Source: Flavobacterium frigoris PS1 (GTDB lineage Bacteria > Bacteroidota > Bacteroidia > Flavobacteriales > Flavobacteriaceae). From it: a DNA stretch of 64,000 bases. The notes under the pieces are model-generated. The model was not told where the DNA came from and ran no database searches. It saw only the letters and a list, made by a program, of their open reading frames with translations. Positions 29,922 to 38,675 of the stretch are shown in pieces. Location of the stretch: the NCBI RefSeq assembly GCF_000252125.1, contig NZ_AHKF01000018.1, positions 1-64,000 on the forward strand, in the 5' to 3' direction. The translations under genes and the position numbers were made by a program. Position 1 is the stretch's first letter. Every line of letters starts with the position of its first letter.

Positions 29922-29996
29922 GTTTAAAGTTTAAAATTTATTTTGTTTAAAGTTCAAACGTTCAGTATTTTCAACTTTAAACCTGAAACTTTAAAC
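29922..29996. repeat. Cluster of GTTTAAAGTT-like inverted repeats
   Basis: GTTTAAAGTT occurs at 29945-29954 and inverted at 29973-29982; further near copies lie at 29922-29931 and 29986-29995. The 10-bp pair could form the trmD terminator, or the set may be simple AT-rich repetition. Confidence 0.5.
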
Positions 29997-30004
29997 TAAT
30001 TTTA

Positions 30005-30682
30005 TTATTCTTCCAGTAAATCAGGGCGACGATTCTTAGTGTGTTCATAAGCTGAGTCTTCACGCCATTTGTCAATTTTGGCAAAGTTTCCGCTGGTTAA
30101 AACATCAGGGACTTTCCATCCTTTATAATCCGCAGGTCTTGTATATATTGGTCCTGACAATAATCCATCTTGAAAACTATCAGTCAAAGCTGATGTTTCG
30201 TCACTCAAAACTCCTGGAATCAATCGGATTAAAGCGTCTGATAATACTAAAGCTCCCAATTCACCACCAGACAATACATAATCCCCAATAGAGATTTCCT
30301 TAGTAATGAAATGATCGCGAACGCGCTGATCGACTCCTTTATAATGACCACAAAGAATAATAATATTCTCATACATCGACATGGTGTTGGCCATTTTCTG
30401 GTTCAAAGTTTCTCCGTCCGGAGACATATAGATGATTTCGTCGTATGTTCGTTCGCTTTTTAAATGTGTGATACAGGCATCAATAGGTTGCACTGTCATC
30501 ACCATACCAGCTCCGCCACCGTATTGATAATCGTCTACACTTTTTTGTTTGTTCGTGGTATAATCCCGCAAATTATGAAAATGAATCTCCACTAATCCTT
30601 TGTCAATGGCACGTTTCATAATCGAGGCCTCAAACGGACTCCTTAATAATTCAGGTAAAACGGTAACGATATCAATGCGCAT
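30005..30682 (-). CDS. trmD: tRNA (guanine-37-N1)-methyltransferase
   Basis: A 225-residue SPOUT methyltransferase that methylates G37 next to the anticodon and prevents frameshifting. [13 protein letters not shown] at the start, [11 protein letters not shown] near 53-63, [13 protein letters not shown] and the trefoil-knot segment [15 protein letters not shown] are canonical. The C-terminal [18 protein letters not shown] region also fits. Length usual. Upstream of rplS as in the classic rpsP-rimM-trmD-rplS cluster, though rpsP and rimM are not here. Confidence 0.97.
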   Translation of the reverse strand: MRIDIVTVLPELLRSPFEASIMKRAIDKGLVEIHFHNLRDYTTNKQKSVDDYQYGGGAGMVMTVQPIDACITHLKSERTYDEIIYMSPDGETLNQKMANTMSMYENIIILCGHYKGVDQRVRDHFITKEISIGDYVLSGGELGALVLSDALIRLIPGVLSDETSALTDSFQDGLLSGPIYTRPADYKGWKVPDVLTSGNFAKIDKWREDSAYEHTKNRRPDLLEE

Positions 30683-30708
30683 ATTTTTTTTTCTATGTTT
30701 TCAAGGCA

Positions 30709-30716
30709 CAAAGATA
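30709..30716 (-). promoter_or_regulatory. trmD -7 box
   Basis: On the minus strand TATCTTTG fits TAnnTTTG, 26 bases upstream of the ATG. No TTG at standard spacing. Confidence 0.45.
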
Positions 30717-30862
30717 CAAAGTTTTTTAGGAGTTATTTGGCTTCATTTAGTCATTGATAGAAGCTTTAAGCTGAATGTTTTTTGGATTAAAAGAATTAAC
30801 AGCAGTGTACTTTTTGTAGTTCTTTTTTTATTTACTTTTATCAAAAAAATAATAAACATCTT

Positions 30863-32986
30863 ATGAAAATTTTTTCAAAAATAATTTTATCAAGTAGTGT
30901 GCTTGTTATGGTTGCATCCTTGCAGACGCTTCAGGCTCAAAATAAATCGGTTAAAATGACAAATCCGTTATTACAAAAAAGTACGTTGCAGTATCAAGCA
31001 CCGCGTTTTAATTTAATAAAAGACGAGAATTTCAAGCCCGCCTTTGAATATGGTTTAGGGGTTCACGATAAAGAAATAATGGCAATAACTGATAATCCAG
31101 CTAAACCCACTTTTGAGAATACTGTTCTCGCTCTAGAAACCTCGGGAGTTGACTTAGTAAGGGCAACGGGTGTTTTTTATAATTTAACAGGTTCTAATAC
31201 TAACCCCACTTTACAAGGTTTACAAGCAGAGTATGCACCTGTTTTTTCAGCTCATCGGGATAAAATGTATTTGAACAGTAAATTGTACAAGCGTTTCAAA
31301 GCCTTAGATCTGAATACTCTAAAAGGTGAGGATAAGAAATTGACTGAATATTATTTGCAAGAATTTGAATTGGCAGGTGCCAATTTATCCGATGCTGATA
31401 AGGAAAAAATGAAGAAAATCAATGAGGACTTAGCCAGTTTAGGAACTCTTTTTGGTAACAAATTACTTATTGCACGTAAAAATGGTGCTGTTTTATTTGA
31501 TAATGCTTCTGATTTAGACGGTTTAAGTGCTAACGATCTTGCCGCTGCGAAAGCCAAAGCTACTGAAGCGGGTCACGAAGGACAATACTTAATAGGATTA
31601 CTGAACACGACACAACAACCCTTATTGCAAAGCTTGACCAATAGAGCAACTAGAGAAAAAATATTCAAATCTTCTTGGACACGTGCCGAAAAGAATGATG
31701 AGGGAGATACACGTGAAGTATTAGAGAAAATGGCCAAATTGCGTTTGCAGAAAGCCAATTTAATGGGCAAGAAGAATTTTGCTGAGTGGAAAATACAAGA
31801 TCAAATGGCTCAAACGCCAGAGAGAGCCATGAGCCTATTGGCAAAAATTGCTACTCCTGCAGTTGCTAAAGCAAAAGTAGAAGCAAAAGAAATTCAAGAT
31901 TTAATTGACGGTCAAAATGGGGGATTTAAATTAGAGCCTTGGGATTGGAATTTTTATTCAGAGCAAGTACGTAAGGCGAAATACGATTTGGACGAAAGTC
32001 AAGTAAGACCTTATTTTGAACTAACAACTGTTTTAGAAAAAGGAGTGTTTTTTGCCGCTAAAAAAATGTACGGAATCACTTTTAAAGAGCGCAAAGATTT
32101 GCCAGTATATCACCCAGATGTTGTGGCGTATGAAGTTTTTGATAATGATGGAAAATCAATGGCTATCTATTATTTAGATTTTTATACCAGAGACAATAAA
32201 AATGGTGGCGCTTGGATGAGCAATTTTGTAGAGCAATCACATTATCTAAAACAAAAACCAGTAATCGTAAACGTTTATAACTTTGCTAAGCCAGTAAACG
32301 GAAATCCGTCTTTGATTAGCTTTGATGATGTAACAACGATGTTTCATGAATTCGGTCATACATTACACGGTTTATTTGCAAATCAAAATTATACCAGTCT
32401 TTCTGGAACGGCAGTGCCACGTGACTTTGTGGAATTTCCTTCTCAAATCAATGAGCATGCTGCTTTAGATCCTTTGGTTTTAAAAAATTATGCTATTCAT
32501 TATAAGACTAAAGAGGTAATTCCTCAAGAATTAATTGATAAGATTAAAAAAGCAGAAACCTTCAATAAAGGATATGATGTAACTGAACTTTTGGCTGCAT
32601 CAACATTAGACATGACATGGCATACTGTGGAGAATGAAGCAGATTTCAAGCCAGCTTTAGTTTTTGAAAAAGAAGCGCTAGAAAAATACGGGCTTTTGGT
32701 AAATGAAGTTCCGACAAGATACCACACGCCTTATTTTGCTCATATTTGGAGTGGCGGATATTCTGCGGGTTATTATGCTTATACTTGGTCAAAAACCTTA
32801 GATTACAATGCCTTTGACTGGATGAAAGCTAACGGTGGCTTGACTAGAGAAAACAGTGAGCGTTTTAGAAAATACATTTTATCGGTAGGGAATAGTGTAG
32901 ACTTAAACAAAGCCTTCAAGGAATTTATAGGGCACGACATGGAAATCGAGCCTTATTTAAGAAACGCAGGACTTTCAGATAAATAG
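30863..32986 (+). CDS. dcp: M3 family peptidyl-dipeptidase, exported
   Basis: A 707-residue zinc metallopeptidase of the M3 (thimet/Dcp) family, which removes dipeptides from the C-termini of oligopeptides. Residues 1-26 are a signal peptide ending LQAQ, so it acts in the periplasm. TMFHEFGHTLHGLF near 490-503 is the HEXXH zinc motif, with the third ligand Glu expected in EFPSQINEH about 25 residues on. IWSGGYSAGYYAYTWSKTLD near 630 is the conserved substrate-binding region. Length matches exported Bacteroidota members. Monocistronic with a terminator. Confidence 0.93.
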   Translation: MKIFSKIILSSSVLVMVASLQTLQAQNKSVKMTNPLLQKSTLQYQAPRFNLIKDENFKPAFEYGLGVHDKEIMAITDNPAKPTFENTVLALETSGVDLVRATGVFYNLTGSNTNPTLQGLQAEYAPVFSAHRDKMYLNSKLYKRFKALDLNTLKGEDKKLTEYYLQEFELAGANLSDADKEKMKKINEDLASLGTLFGNKLLIARKNGAVLFDNASDLDGLSANDLAAAKAKATEAGHEGQYLIGLLNTTQQPLLQSLTNRATREKIFKSSWTRAEKNDEGDTREVLEKMAKLRLQKANLMGKKNFAEWKIQDQMAQTPERAMSLLAKIATPAVAKAKVEAKEIQDLIDGQNGGFKLEPWDWNFYSEQVRKAKYDLDESQVRPYFELTTVLEKGVFFAAKKMYGITFKERKDLPVYHPDVVAYEVFDNDGKSMAIYYLDFYTRDNKNGGAWMSNFVEQSHYLKQKPVIVNVYNFAKPVNGNPSLISFDDVTTMFHEFGHTLHGLFANQNYTSLSGTAVPRDFVEFPSQINEHAALDPLVLKNYAIHYKTKEVIPQELIDKIKKAETFNKGYDVTELLAASTLDMTWHTVENEADFKPALVFEKEALEKYGLLVNEVPTRYHTPYFAHIWSGGYSAGYYAYTWSKTLDYNAFDWMKANGGLTRENSERFRKYILSVGNSVDLNKAFKEFIGHDMEIEPYLRNAGLSDK

Positions 32987-33006
32987 TTTTATCGCAATCA
33001 AAAACC

Positions 33007-33039
33007 AAATGGCATTCGTAATGGATGCCATTTTTTTTT
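33007..33039 (+). terminator. dcp terminator
   Basis: A perfect 9-bp stem (33007-33015 with 33025-33033) followed by T to 33039. Confidence 0.85.
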
Positions 33040-33050
33040 ATGTCTATTTG

Positions 33051-33140
33051 AAGCATTTTCCAGCTGTTCACTATATCTATTCTGCCGTCCCGAAGTTTCG
33101 GGACTGGCACAATAGGATGCCGTTTCCATCTGGGCTAGAG
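33051..33140. repeat. Structured intergenic element, copy 2
   Basis: Nested pairing is visible: CCAG/CTGG (33060-33063 with 33130-33133), CTATT/AATAG (33077-33081 with 33111-33115), TGCC/GGCA (33083-33086 with 33106-33109) and an 8-bp inner stem GTCCCGAA/TTCGGGAC (33087-33104) with a two-base centre. Its plan resembles dispersed intergenic elements I recall from Flavobacterium genomes. No reading frame of note. Confidence 0.6.
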
Positions 33141-33214
33141 TTTAGTTCTTGATCTCATTTTGTTGCCAAATTGTAAAGTTTTCCTAATAGTTTTTCAATA
33201 GAAATCTTTCTACC

Positions 33215-33222
33215 TAAATTTG
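33215..33222 (+). promoter_or_regulatory. -7 box for the alpha/beta hydrolase gene
   Basis: TAAATTTG fits TAnnTTTG, 34 bases before the ATG at 33257. Confidence 0.5.
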
Positions 33223-33256
33223 CATTTCGTAAATAAAATCTTAAAAAGCGTTAAAA

Positions 33257-34252
33257 ATGAAATTCAAATATTTATTCCTACTCTTTTTTATAACACTAGC
33301 TTCTTTTGCACAGCAAGAGCAACTAAAATGGCTGGACATCAACTTAAGCAATTATGAATATCCATATCCCGTACAATTCATCACGTTAAAAATACAGCAG
33401 CAAGAACTCCAAATGGAGTATATGGATGTGAAACCAGACAATTATAACGGAAAAAACATTGTGCTACTTCACGGAAAAAATTTCAACGGAGCGTACTGGA
33501 AAACAACAATTGAATCCCTGACAAAAAAGGGATTTCGTGTTATCGTACCTGACCAAATAGGTTTTGGCAAATCATCAAAACCGGATCATTTTCAATATTC
33601 ATTTCAACAACTGGCACAGAACACAAAACAAATTTTAGATACATTAGGCATTGATAAAACAGCAGTTCTAGGACATTCTATGGGCGGAATGATAGCGACT
33701 CGGTTTGCATTAATGTATCCTGAAGTTACAGAAAAATTAATTCTTGAAAATCCAATAGGCTTAGAAGATTGGAAAATTAAGGTGCCGTATCAAAATGTGG
33801 ATTGGTGGTACAAAAATGAATTAAAACAGAGCTACGAAAAGATTAAAAATTACCAATTAGATAGTTATTATGACGGAAAATGGAAGCCAGAGTATGACCA
33901 GTGGGTAAATCTTTTGGCGGGATGGACCTTAAATTCTGATTTCAAAAAAACAGCTTGGAACTCAGCTTTGACTTATGATATGATATTTACTCAACCTGTA
34001 GTTTATGAGTTCCAAAATATAAAAGCACCTACGCTTTTAATTATTGGTACTAGAGATAGAACAGCTTTAGGTAAACCATTAGTTACTGAAGAAGTTAGAA
34101 AAACGATGGGTTTATATGCAGTTTTAGGAAAAGAAACACAAAAGAGAATACCCAATTCAAAATTAGTCGAAATCCCAAATATTGGACACATGCCTCATAT
34201 TGAAAGTTTTGACAAGTTCATTCAGCCACTAGCTGATTTCCTTGAAAAATAA
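33257..34252 (+). CDS. Exported alpha/beta hydrolase
   Basis: A 331-residue alpha/beta-hydrolase. Residues 1-19 are a signal peptide (FITLASFAQQ). VLLHGKNFNGAYW near 69-81 is the oxyanion loop, GHSMGG near 139-144 gives nucleophile Ser141, LIIGTRDRTALGKP supplies the acid Asp near 260, and IPNIGHMPHIE the catalytic His near 312. Substrate unknown: the fold covers esterases, lipases and C-C hydrolases. It is between the dcp terminator and a peroxiredoxin-like gene that has its own -7 box. Confidence 0.85.
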   Translation: MKFKYLFLLFFITLASFAQQEQLKWLDINLSNYEYPYPVQFITLKIQQQELQMEYMDVKPDNYNGKNIVLLHGKNFNGAYWKTTIESLTKKGFRVIVPDQIGFGKSSKPDHFQYSFQQLAQNTKQILDTLGIDKTAVLGHSMGGMIATRFALMYPEVTEKLILENPIGLEDWKIKVPYQNVDWWYKNELKQSYEKIKNYQLDSYYDGKWKPEYDQWVNLLAGWTLNSDFKKTAWNSALTYDMIFTQPVVYEFQNIKAPTLLIIGTRDRTALGKPLVTEEVRKTMGLYAVLGKETQKRIPNSKLVEIPNIGHMPHIESFDKFIQPLADFLEK

Positions 34253-34335
34253 TCAAGTCGGGTTTGCCGCTTTTCGCAGGAAAAATAGCCAACAGATAAT
34301 GACAAATTGATAAACAATAACGAAGGGAATAAAAG

Positions 34336-34343
34336 TACATTTG
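34336..34343 (+). promoter_or_regulatory. -7 box for the peroxiredoxin-like gene
   Basis: TACATTTG fits TAnnTTTG, 21 bases before the ATG at 34365. A TTG at 34307-34309 is 26 bases away, too far for a confident pair. Confidence 0.5.
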
Positions 34344-34364
34344 TCCCTATTTAAATAATAGATT

Positions 34365-35033
34365 ATGAGCACAGAGAACACAAATACAGGTTTACAAGAG
34401 ACTTTAGATAACGCGAAACATACTTGGGAAGCAAAAGCTCCTGAGCATACAAAAGAAATATATGCAGAAGGAATCGCTGATGTAACACGTCAAAAGGTGG
34501 TTGCCAATGCGAAAAAAAATGATGATAAAGCGCCTGGTTTTTCTCTAACAAATGCTATTGGTAAAGAAGTGCAATTGAGTGATTATCTTAAAAGAGGACC
34601 AGTAGTTTTGACTTGGTACCGTGGTGGCTGGTGTCCTTATTGTAACATGACGTTGCATTATTTGCAAGAGCAATTGGCAAACATTCATTTAAAAGGAGCT
34701 AATTTATTGGCGTTAACACCTGAATTACCAGACAAATCAATGTCTACTACTGAAAAACACCAATTAAAATTTGAAGTTTTGAGTGACGTTGGAAACAAAG
34801 TAGCTAAGGAATATGGAATCGTTTTTAAATTGACTGACGCTGTTGCTGACTCATACCAAAAAGGATTTGACTTACATGGTTTCAACGGTGATGAGTCTAA
34901 TGAGTTGCCGCTAGCAGCTACTTATGTAATTGATCAAGATGGTACAATTGTGTATACATTTTTAGACGCTGAATATAGAAATAGAGCAGAAGCTAAAGAT
35001 ATCTTAGCCGCACTTGATTCTTTAAAGAAATAA
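34365..35033 (+). CDS. Peroxiredoxin-like (AhpC/TSA) protein
   Basis: A 222-residue cytosolic thioredoxin-fold protein, probably a thiol peroxidase. After an acidic helical N-terminal extension of about 50 residues, the AhpC/TSA domain starts at KAPGFSLTNAIG; TWYRGGWCPYCNMTL holds C90 and C93, a CxxC in the position where peroxiredoxins carry the peroxidatic cysteine. LPLAATYVIDQDGTIVY is the usual C-terminal strand. The WCPYC motif marks the peroxiredoxin-like group also found in other phyla. Monocistronic with a terminator. Confidence 0.85.
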   Translation: MSTENTNTGLQETLDNAKHTWEAKAPEHTKEIYAEGIADVTRQKVVANAKKNDDKAPGFSLTNAIGKEVQLSDYLKRGPVVLTWYRGGWCPYCNMTLHYLQEQLANIHLKGANLLALTPELPDKSMSTTEKHQLKFEVLSDVGNKVAKEYGIVFKLTDAVADSYQKGFDLHGFNGDESNELPLAATYVIDQDGTIVYTFLDAEYRNRAEAKDILAALDSLKK

Positions 35034-35057
35034 CTAGATTATAATATTGAAGAAATG

Positions 35058-35090
35058 CTCCTAGAAGTGAAAGTCTTCTGGGGGTATTTT
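35058..35090 (+). terminator. Terminator after the peroxiredoxin-like gene
   Basis: A 10-position stem with G-U pairs (35058-35067 with 35075-35084) followed by TATTTT. Confidence 0.65.
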
Positions 35091-35156
35091 AATTGTTTTA
35101 TACTTCTGGGTTACTTTAAACCCCCACTTTTCAAATGATACTCTAGAATCACAACG

Positions 35157-35164
35157 TATTTTTG
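35157..35164 (+). promoter_or_regulatory. -7 box four bases from an MFS start codon
   Basis: TATTTTTG fits TAnnTTTG and ends only four bases before the ATG at 35169. Transcription would begin at or inside the start codon, implying a leaderless message. Confidence 0.5.
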
Positions 35165-35168
35165 CCCG

Positions 35169-36344
35169 ATGAATTTATCAAAAAAGAATGTCTTGTTTAT
35201 GGCAGCAGCTACGGGACTTATAGTAGCTAATTTATATTATTGCCAACCCTTAATTATTTTAATTGCAGACGAATTTAAAATTCCCCATGCCGATGCAGGA
35301 ACGATAACCTATCTTACTCAGGCCGGTTATGCTATCGGTTTGTTTTTTATGGTTCCGCTAGGAGATAAAATAGAGCGTAAAAGTCAAATTCTTTTCACGA
35401 CTCTTGCTTCAGTAATTGCGTTGGTCATTGCGGCCACAGCGCAAAGCTATCTTATCTTAGAAATTGCTTCACTTTTAATAGGAATCACTTCTATTGTGCC
35501 TCAACTTATTTTGCCCTTGGCAGCGTCATTAAGTGCTCCAGAAGAACGAGGTAAAGTAGTGGGTACGATTATGAGCGGGCTGTTAGTAGGGATTCTGTTA
35601 TCAAGAACCTTAAGTGGTTTTGTAGGGGATATTCTAGGGTGGCGAGCCATGTTTTGGATTGCTTCAGGACTATGTCTAGTATTGTTTTTTATTATAAAAA
35701 AACAATTTCCCTATAATAAGCCAGTATTTAGAGGAACTTATGGAGATTTAATAGGTTCGCTTTTTACCTTAATAAAAGAACAACCGTTGTTGCGTGAAGC
35801 TACTTTAATTAATGTATTTAGTTTTGCTCAATTTGGTGCTTTTTGGACTACGATGGTTTTATTACTTTCTGCAGAACCGTTTAGTTTTAATAGTGCAACC
35901 ATTGGTCTTTTTGGTATTGTAGGAGCTTCGGGTGCTTTGGCTGCGCCTCTAGTTGGCAAATTAGGAGATAAAGGAAATTCTAGAATTGCGGTAGGCTATG
36001 GCTGTATGTTAATCGCTTTGAGTTTTATAATTTTTTATTTTTCAGATTCAAGTATTATTGGAATTATTTTCGGAATCATTTTTATAGATATTGGTTTGCA
36101 GGGGGTACATATTTCAAATCAAACCCGTGTGTATTCAATACTACCTGAAGCAAGAAATAGAATGAATACCGTATTCATGTCATTTAGTTTTCTAGGTACG
36201 GCAGCTGGATCTGCTTTTGGGTTGTTTTTATGGCAATTCGGGGGCTGGCATGCTGTAACATTGGGTTGTTTGTTATTATCGGCACTAGCATTCTCGGTTT
36301 ATGCATATACCTATAAATCAAAACGGAAACCGTTAGAAAGTTAG
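35169..36344 (+). CDS. MFS transporter
   Basis: A 391-residue inner membrane protein with 12 predicted membrane segments, of the drug:H+ or sugar efflux type. The first segment is VLFMAAATGLIVANLYYCQPL; PLGDKIERKSQI near 60-72 is the conserved loop 2-3 motif of the major facilitator superfamily, and GKLGDKGNSRIAVGYG repeats it in the second half. Substrate unknown; the NLYYCQPL start is typical of a DHA-like bacterial group. The start fits the first helix; the next Met (M11) lies inside it. Confidence 0.85.
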   Translation: MNLSKKNVLFMAAATGLIVANLYYCQPLIILIADEFKIPHADAGTITYLTQAGYAIGLFFMVPLGDKIERKSQILFTTLASVIALVIAATAQSYLILEIASLLIGITSIVPQLILPLAASLSAPEERGKVVGTIMSGLLVGILLSRTLSGFVGDILGWRAMFWIASGLCLVLFFIIKKQFPYNKPVFRGTYGDLIGSLFTLIKEQPLLREATLINVFSFAQFGAFWTTMVLLLSAEPFSFNSATIGLFGIVGASGALAAPLVGKLGDKGNSRIAVGYGCMLIALSFIIFYFSDSSIIGIIFGIIFIDIGLQGVHISNQTRVYSILPEARNRMNTVFMSFSFLGTAAGSAFGLFLWQFGGWHAVTLGCLLLSALAFSVYAYTYKSKRKPLES

Positions 36345-36365
36345 AAAGGATAAAAAATTAATTTG

Positions 36366-36373
36366 TAAATTTG
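36366..36373 (+). promoter_or_regulatory. -7 box for the PPIase fusion gene
   Basis: TAAATTTG fits TAnnTTTG, 23 bases before the ATG at 36397. Confidence 0.5.
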
Positions 36374-36396
36374 CAATTCAATAAAAAAAAATAAAG

Positions 36397-37329
36397 ATGG
36401 AAAATGGAATATACGCTAAATTCAACACCTCTAAAGGTGCTATTTTAGTAAAACTAGAACACGAATTGACACCAGGAACCGTAGGTAATTTTGTAGCACT
36501 TGCAGAAGGAAATATGGAAAATAAAGTAAAACCACAAGGGACAAAATTTTACGATGGATTATCTTTTCACAGAGTAATTCCTGATTTCATGATTCAAGGT
36601 GGATGTCCACAAGGAACTGGAACAGGAGATCCAGGGTATAAATTTGATGATGAATTTCACCCAAGTTTGAAACATGATAAGCCTGGAATTTTAGCTATGG
36701 CTAACTCAGGACCAGGATCAAACGGTTCTCAATTTTATATTACTCACGTTCCAACTTCATGGTTAGATGGTAAGCATACTGTTTTTGGTCATGTTGTAGA
36801 AGGACAAGATATTGTTGACGCTGTTGCTCAAGGTGACAAACTGGAAACTTTAGAAATTGTAAGAGTAGGGGATGAAGCTAAAAACTGGAATGCTATTGAA
36901 GCTTTTATCACTTTTAAAGGGGCACGTAACAAGCGTGACGCAGCTTTAAAAGCGGATGCTGAGGCTGCTATGGAAAAATTAGCTGCTGGTTTTGAAAAAA
37001 CAGAAAGCGGTTTACGTTACCAATTCATCCAAAGAGGTGATGGAAAACAAGCTCAAGCAGGAAAAACAGTTTCTGTTCACTACGAAGGTTCATTAGAAAA
37101 CGGAAAAGTTTTTGATTCTTCTTACCCAAGAAAAAAACCAATCGAATTCAAATTAGGTCAAGGTCAAGTAATCGAAGGATGGGATGAAGGTATTGCTTTA
37201 TTAAAAGTAGGAGACAAAGCTCGTTTTGTGATCCCTTCTGATTTAGGTTACGGATCTCGCGGTGCTGGAGGAGCAATTCCACCAAACGCTACTTTGATTT
37301 TTGACGTAGAATTAATGGACGTTAAATAA
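36397..37329 (+). CDS. Cyclophilin-FKBP fusion peptidyl-prolyl isomerase
   Basis: A 310-residue protein joining two unrelated prolyl isomerases. Residues 5-160 are a cyclophilin (FYDGLSFHRVIPDFMIQGGCP with the catalytic Arg, SQFYITHVPTSWLDGKHTVFG). About 160-200 is a charged helical linker. Residues 205-310 are an FKBP (TVSVHYEGSLENGKVFDSS, GQVIEGWDEGIALLKVGDKA, IPPNATLIFDVELMDV). No signal peptide, so it acts in the cytosol on folding proteins. Both active sites look intact. Codon choice is that of a highly expressed gene. Confidence 0.95.
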   Translation: MENGIYAKFNTSKGAILVKLEHELTPGTVGNFVALAEGNMENKVKPQGTKFYDGLSFHRVIPDFMIQGGCPQGTGTGDPGYKFDDEFHPSLKHDKPGILAMANSGPGSNGSQFYITHVPTSWLDGKHTVFGHVVEGQDIVDAVAQGDKLETLEIVRVGDEAKNWNAIEAFITFKGARNKRDAALKADAEAAMEKLAAGFEKTESGLRYQFIQRGDGKQAQAGKTVSVHYEGSLENGKVFDSSYPRKKPIEFKLGQGQVIEGWDEGIALLKVGDKARFVIPSDLGYGSRGAGGAIPPNATLIFDVELMDVK

Positions 37330-37382
37330 TATAAGAATTCAATGGCTAGTTTTTAATGGTCAGTGATTTAAGAATATATAGA

Positions 37383-37420
37383 AAATCCCATTCGCCTCGG
37401 CGAATGGGATTTGTGTTTTA
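37383..37420 (+). terminator. Terminator after the PPIase fusion
   Basis: A 14-bp stem (37383-37396 with 37399-37412) followed by TTGTGTTTT. Confidence 0.8.
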
Positions 37421-37495
37421 AAAAGTATCGGTTGTAACATATGGCTCTATACTCAATTGTCTATTTTATATATTCTTTTCTCTTTTGTCTACTCT

Positions 37496-38056
37496 CTACT
37501 TTTTCCACTTAATACTACAACCTATACTTGGTTTTTGTTCAGGATTGATTGTTCTGTTATAAATTATTCCGTCAATTGCACCTCGCAGATCACTTCCGCT
37601 TAACGGTATTCCATTTCCGGGACGGCTATCGTCCAGTTGTCCGCGATAAGCTAATTTGTCTTGGTTGTCAAACAAAAAGAAATCAGGCGTGCAGGCAGCA
37701 TGGTAGGCTTTGGCTACTTGCTGCGTTTCATCATATAGATAGGGGAACTCAAAATTGTTTTCAAATGCAAACTCCGTCATCAATTTAGGCGCATCTTGCG
37801 GATAGTTCAGCACATCGTTGCTCGATATGGCTATAACTCCAAGGCCTTGTACTCTATAATCATTGGCAATCATGACCACTTCCTCAATAACATGATGAAC
37901 AAAGGGACAGTGATTGCATATAAATAAAACCAATGTGCCTTTTTCCCCTTTTAAATCAGCAAAAGAAAAGGACGCTGTTCCAGACGTCATGTCTTTTAAG
38001 TAAAATTCGGCTGCTTTTGTTCCTAAAGGATGCATATTTGAGGCGGTTCGTGGCAT
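37496..38056 (-). CDS. Thioredoxin-family (AhpC/TSA) protein
   Basis: A 186-residue thioredoxin-fold protein without a signal peptide. VLFICNHCPFVHHVIEE places C47 and C50 in a CNHC motif; IAISSNDVLNYPQDAP and AYHAACTPDFFLFDNQDKLAYRGQLDD are characteristic of a peroxiredoxin-like subgroup often annotated only as thioredoxin family. It probably reduces disulfides or peroxides; the partner is unknown. Divergent from csaA with 110 bases between them. Confidence 0.82.
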   Translation of the reverse strand: MPRTASNMHPLGTKAAEFYLKDMTSGTASFSFADLKGEKGTLVLFICNHCPFVHHVIEEVVMIANDYRVQGLGVIAISSNDVLNYPQDAPKLMTEFAFENNFEFPYLYDETQQVAKAYHAACTPDFFLFDNQDKLAYRGQLDDSRPGNGIPLSGSDLRGAIDGIIYNRTINPEQKPSIGCSIKWKK

Positions 38057-38166
38057 GGTGTTATTTTTAGATTTAAAGTCTAAAGTTATGAAAAAAGGAT
38101 TGTTTTTGGCCTGAAAAAACTAAATTTAGATTTTAAAAAACTATATAAACTAAAGATTGAATAGAG

Positions 38167-38508
38167 ATGGAAATGAACTTAACATGGCAAGAATTCGAAA
38201 AAGTAGAAATGCGAGTGGGCAGCATACTAGAAGTTAATGATTTTCCTGAAGCTAGAAAACCGGCTTTCCAACTGTCCATTGATTTTGGTGCTACAATAGG
38301 TATTTTAAAAAGCTCAGCACAAATCACCAAGCGATACTCCAAAGAAGATTTAGTAAATCGCCAAATTGTTGCCGTAATTAATTTTCACAAAAAGCAGATT
38401 GGCAAATTCATGAGCGAATGTCTTATTTTGGGAGCTGTGGGAGAGGATGGCGATGTGATTTTATTGGCACCTGATTTTAAAATTGAAAATGGATTGAGAA
38501 TTGGATAA
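38167..38508 (+). CDS. csaA: tRNA-binding protein CsaA
   Basis: A 113-residue OB-fold protein of the EMAP-II/Trbp type. MTWQEFEKVEMRVGSI-like start (residues 5-19), FPEARKPAFQLSIDFG, SSAQITKRYS and VAVINFHKKQIGKFMSECLILGA are the conserved CsaA blocks. Known members are dimers that bind the outside corner of tRNA and have been credited with chaperone-like activity; the physiological role is unsettled. Length matches. The stand-alone domain distinguishes it from the C-terminus of methionyl-tRNA synthetase. Confidence 0.92.
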   Translation: MEMNLTWQEFEKVEMRVGSILEVNDFPEARKPAFQLSIDFGATIGILKSSAQITKRYSKEDLVNRQIVAVINFHKKQIGKFMSECLILGAVGEDGDVILLAPDFKIENGLRIG

Positions 38509-38634
38509 AATTTTATTATTAAATAAGTTATTCTAATTTTATTGTAGTTTGTTTTCAGGTATTTAACTATCTGTTTTTTAGTTTTTTAAATTATTAATGT
38601 TACATTTATTAGTATATAGAAACAATGTTTTTAG

Positions 38635-38650
38635 TATTATTTAAATAATA
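38635..38650. repeat. 16-bp perfect palindrome before the copper-protein gene
   Basis: TATTATTTAAATAATA reads identically on both strands and ends 25 bases before the ATG at 38676. It is a candidate operator, though AT palindromes arise easily in this base composition. Confidence 0.45.
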
Positions 38651-38675
38651 AAGTACCAACTTAGAAACTATTACA

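Noticed and set aside
32925..33110. A 61-codon minus-strand frame across the end of dcp
   Set aside because: It spans the dcp stop, the terminator and part of the structured element; no start context or homology.
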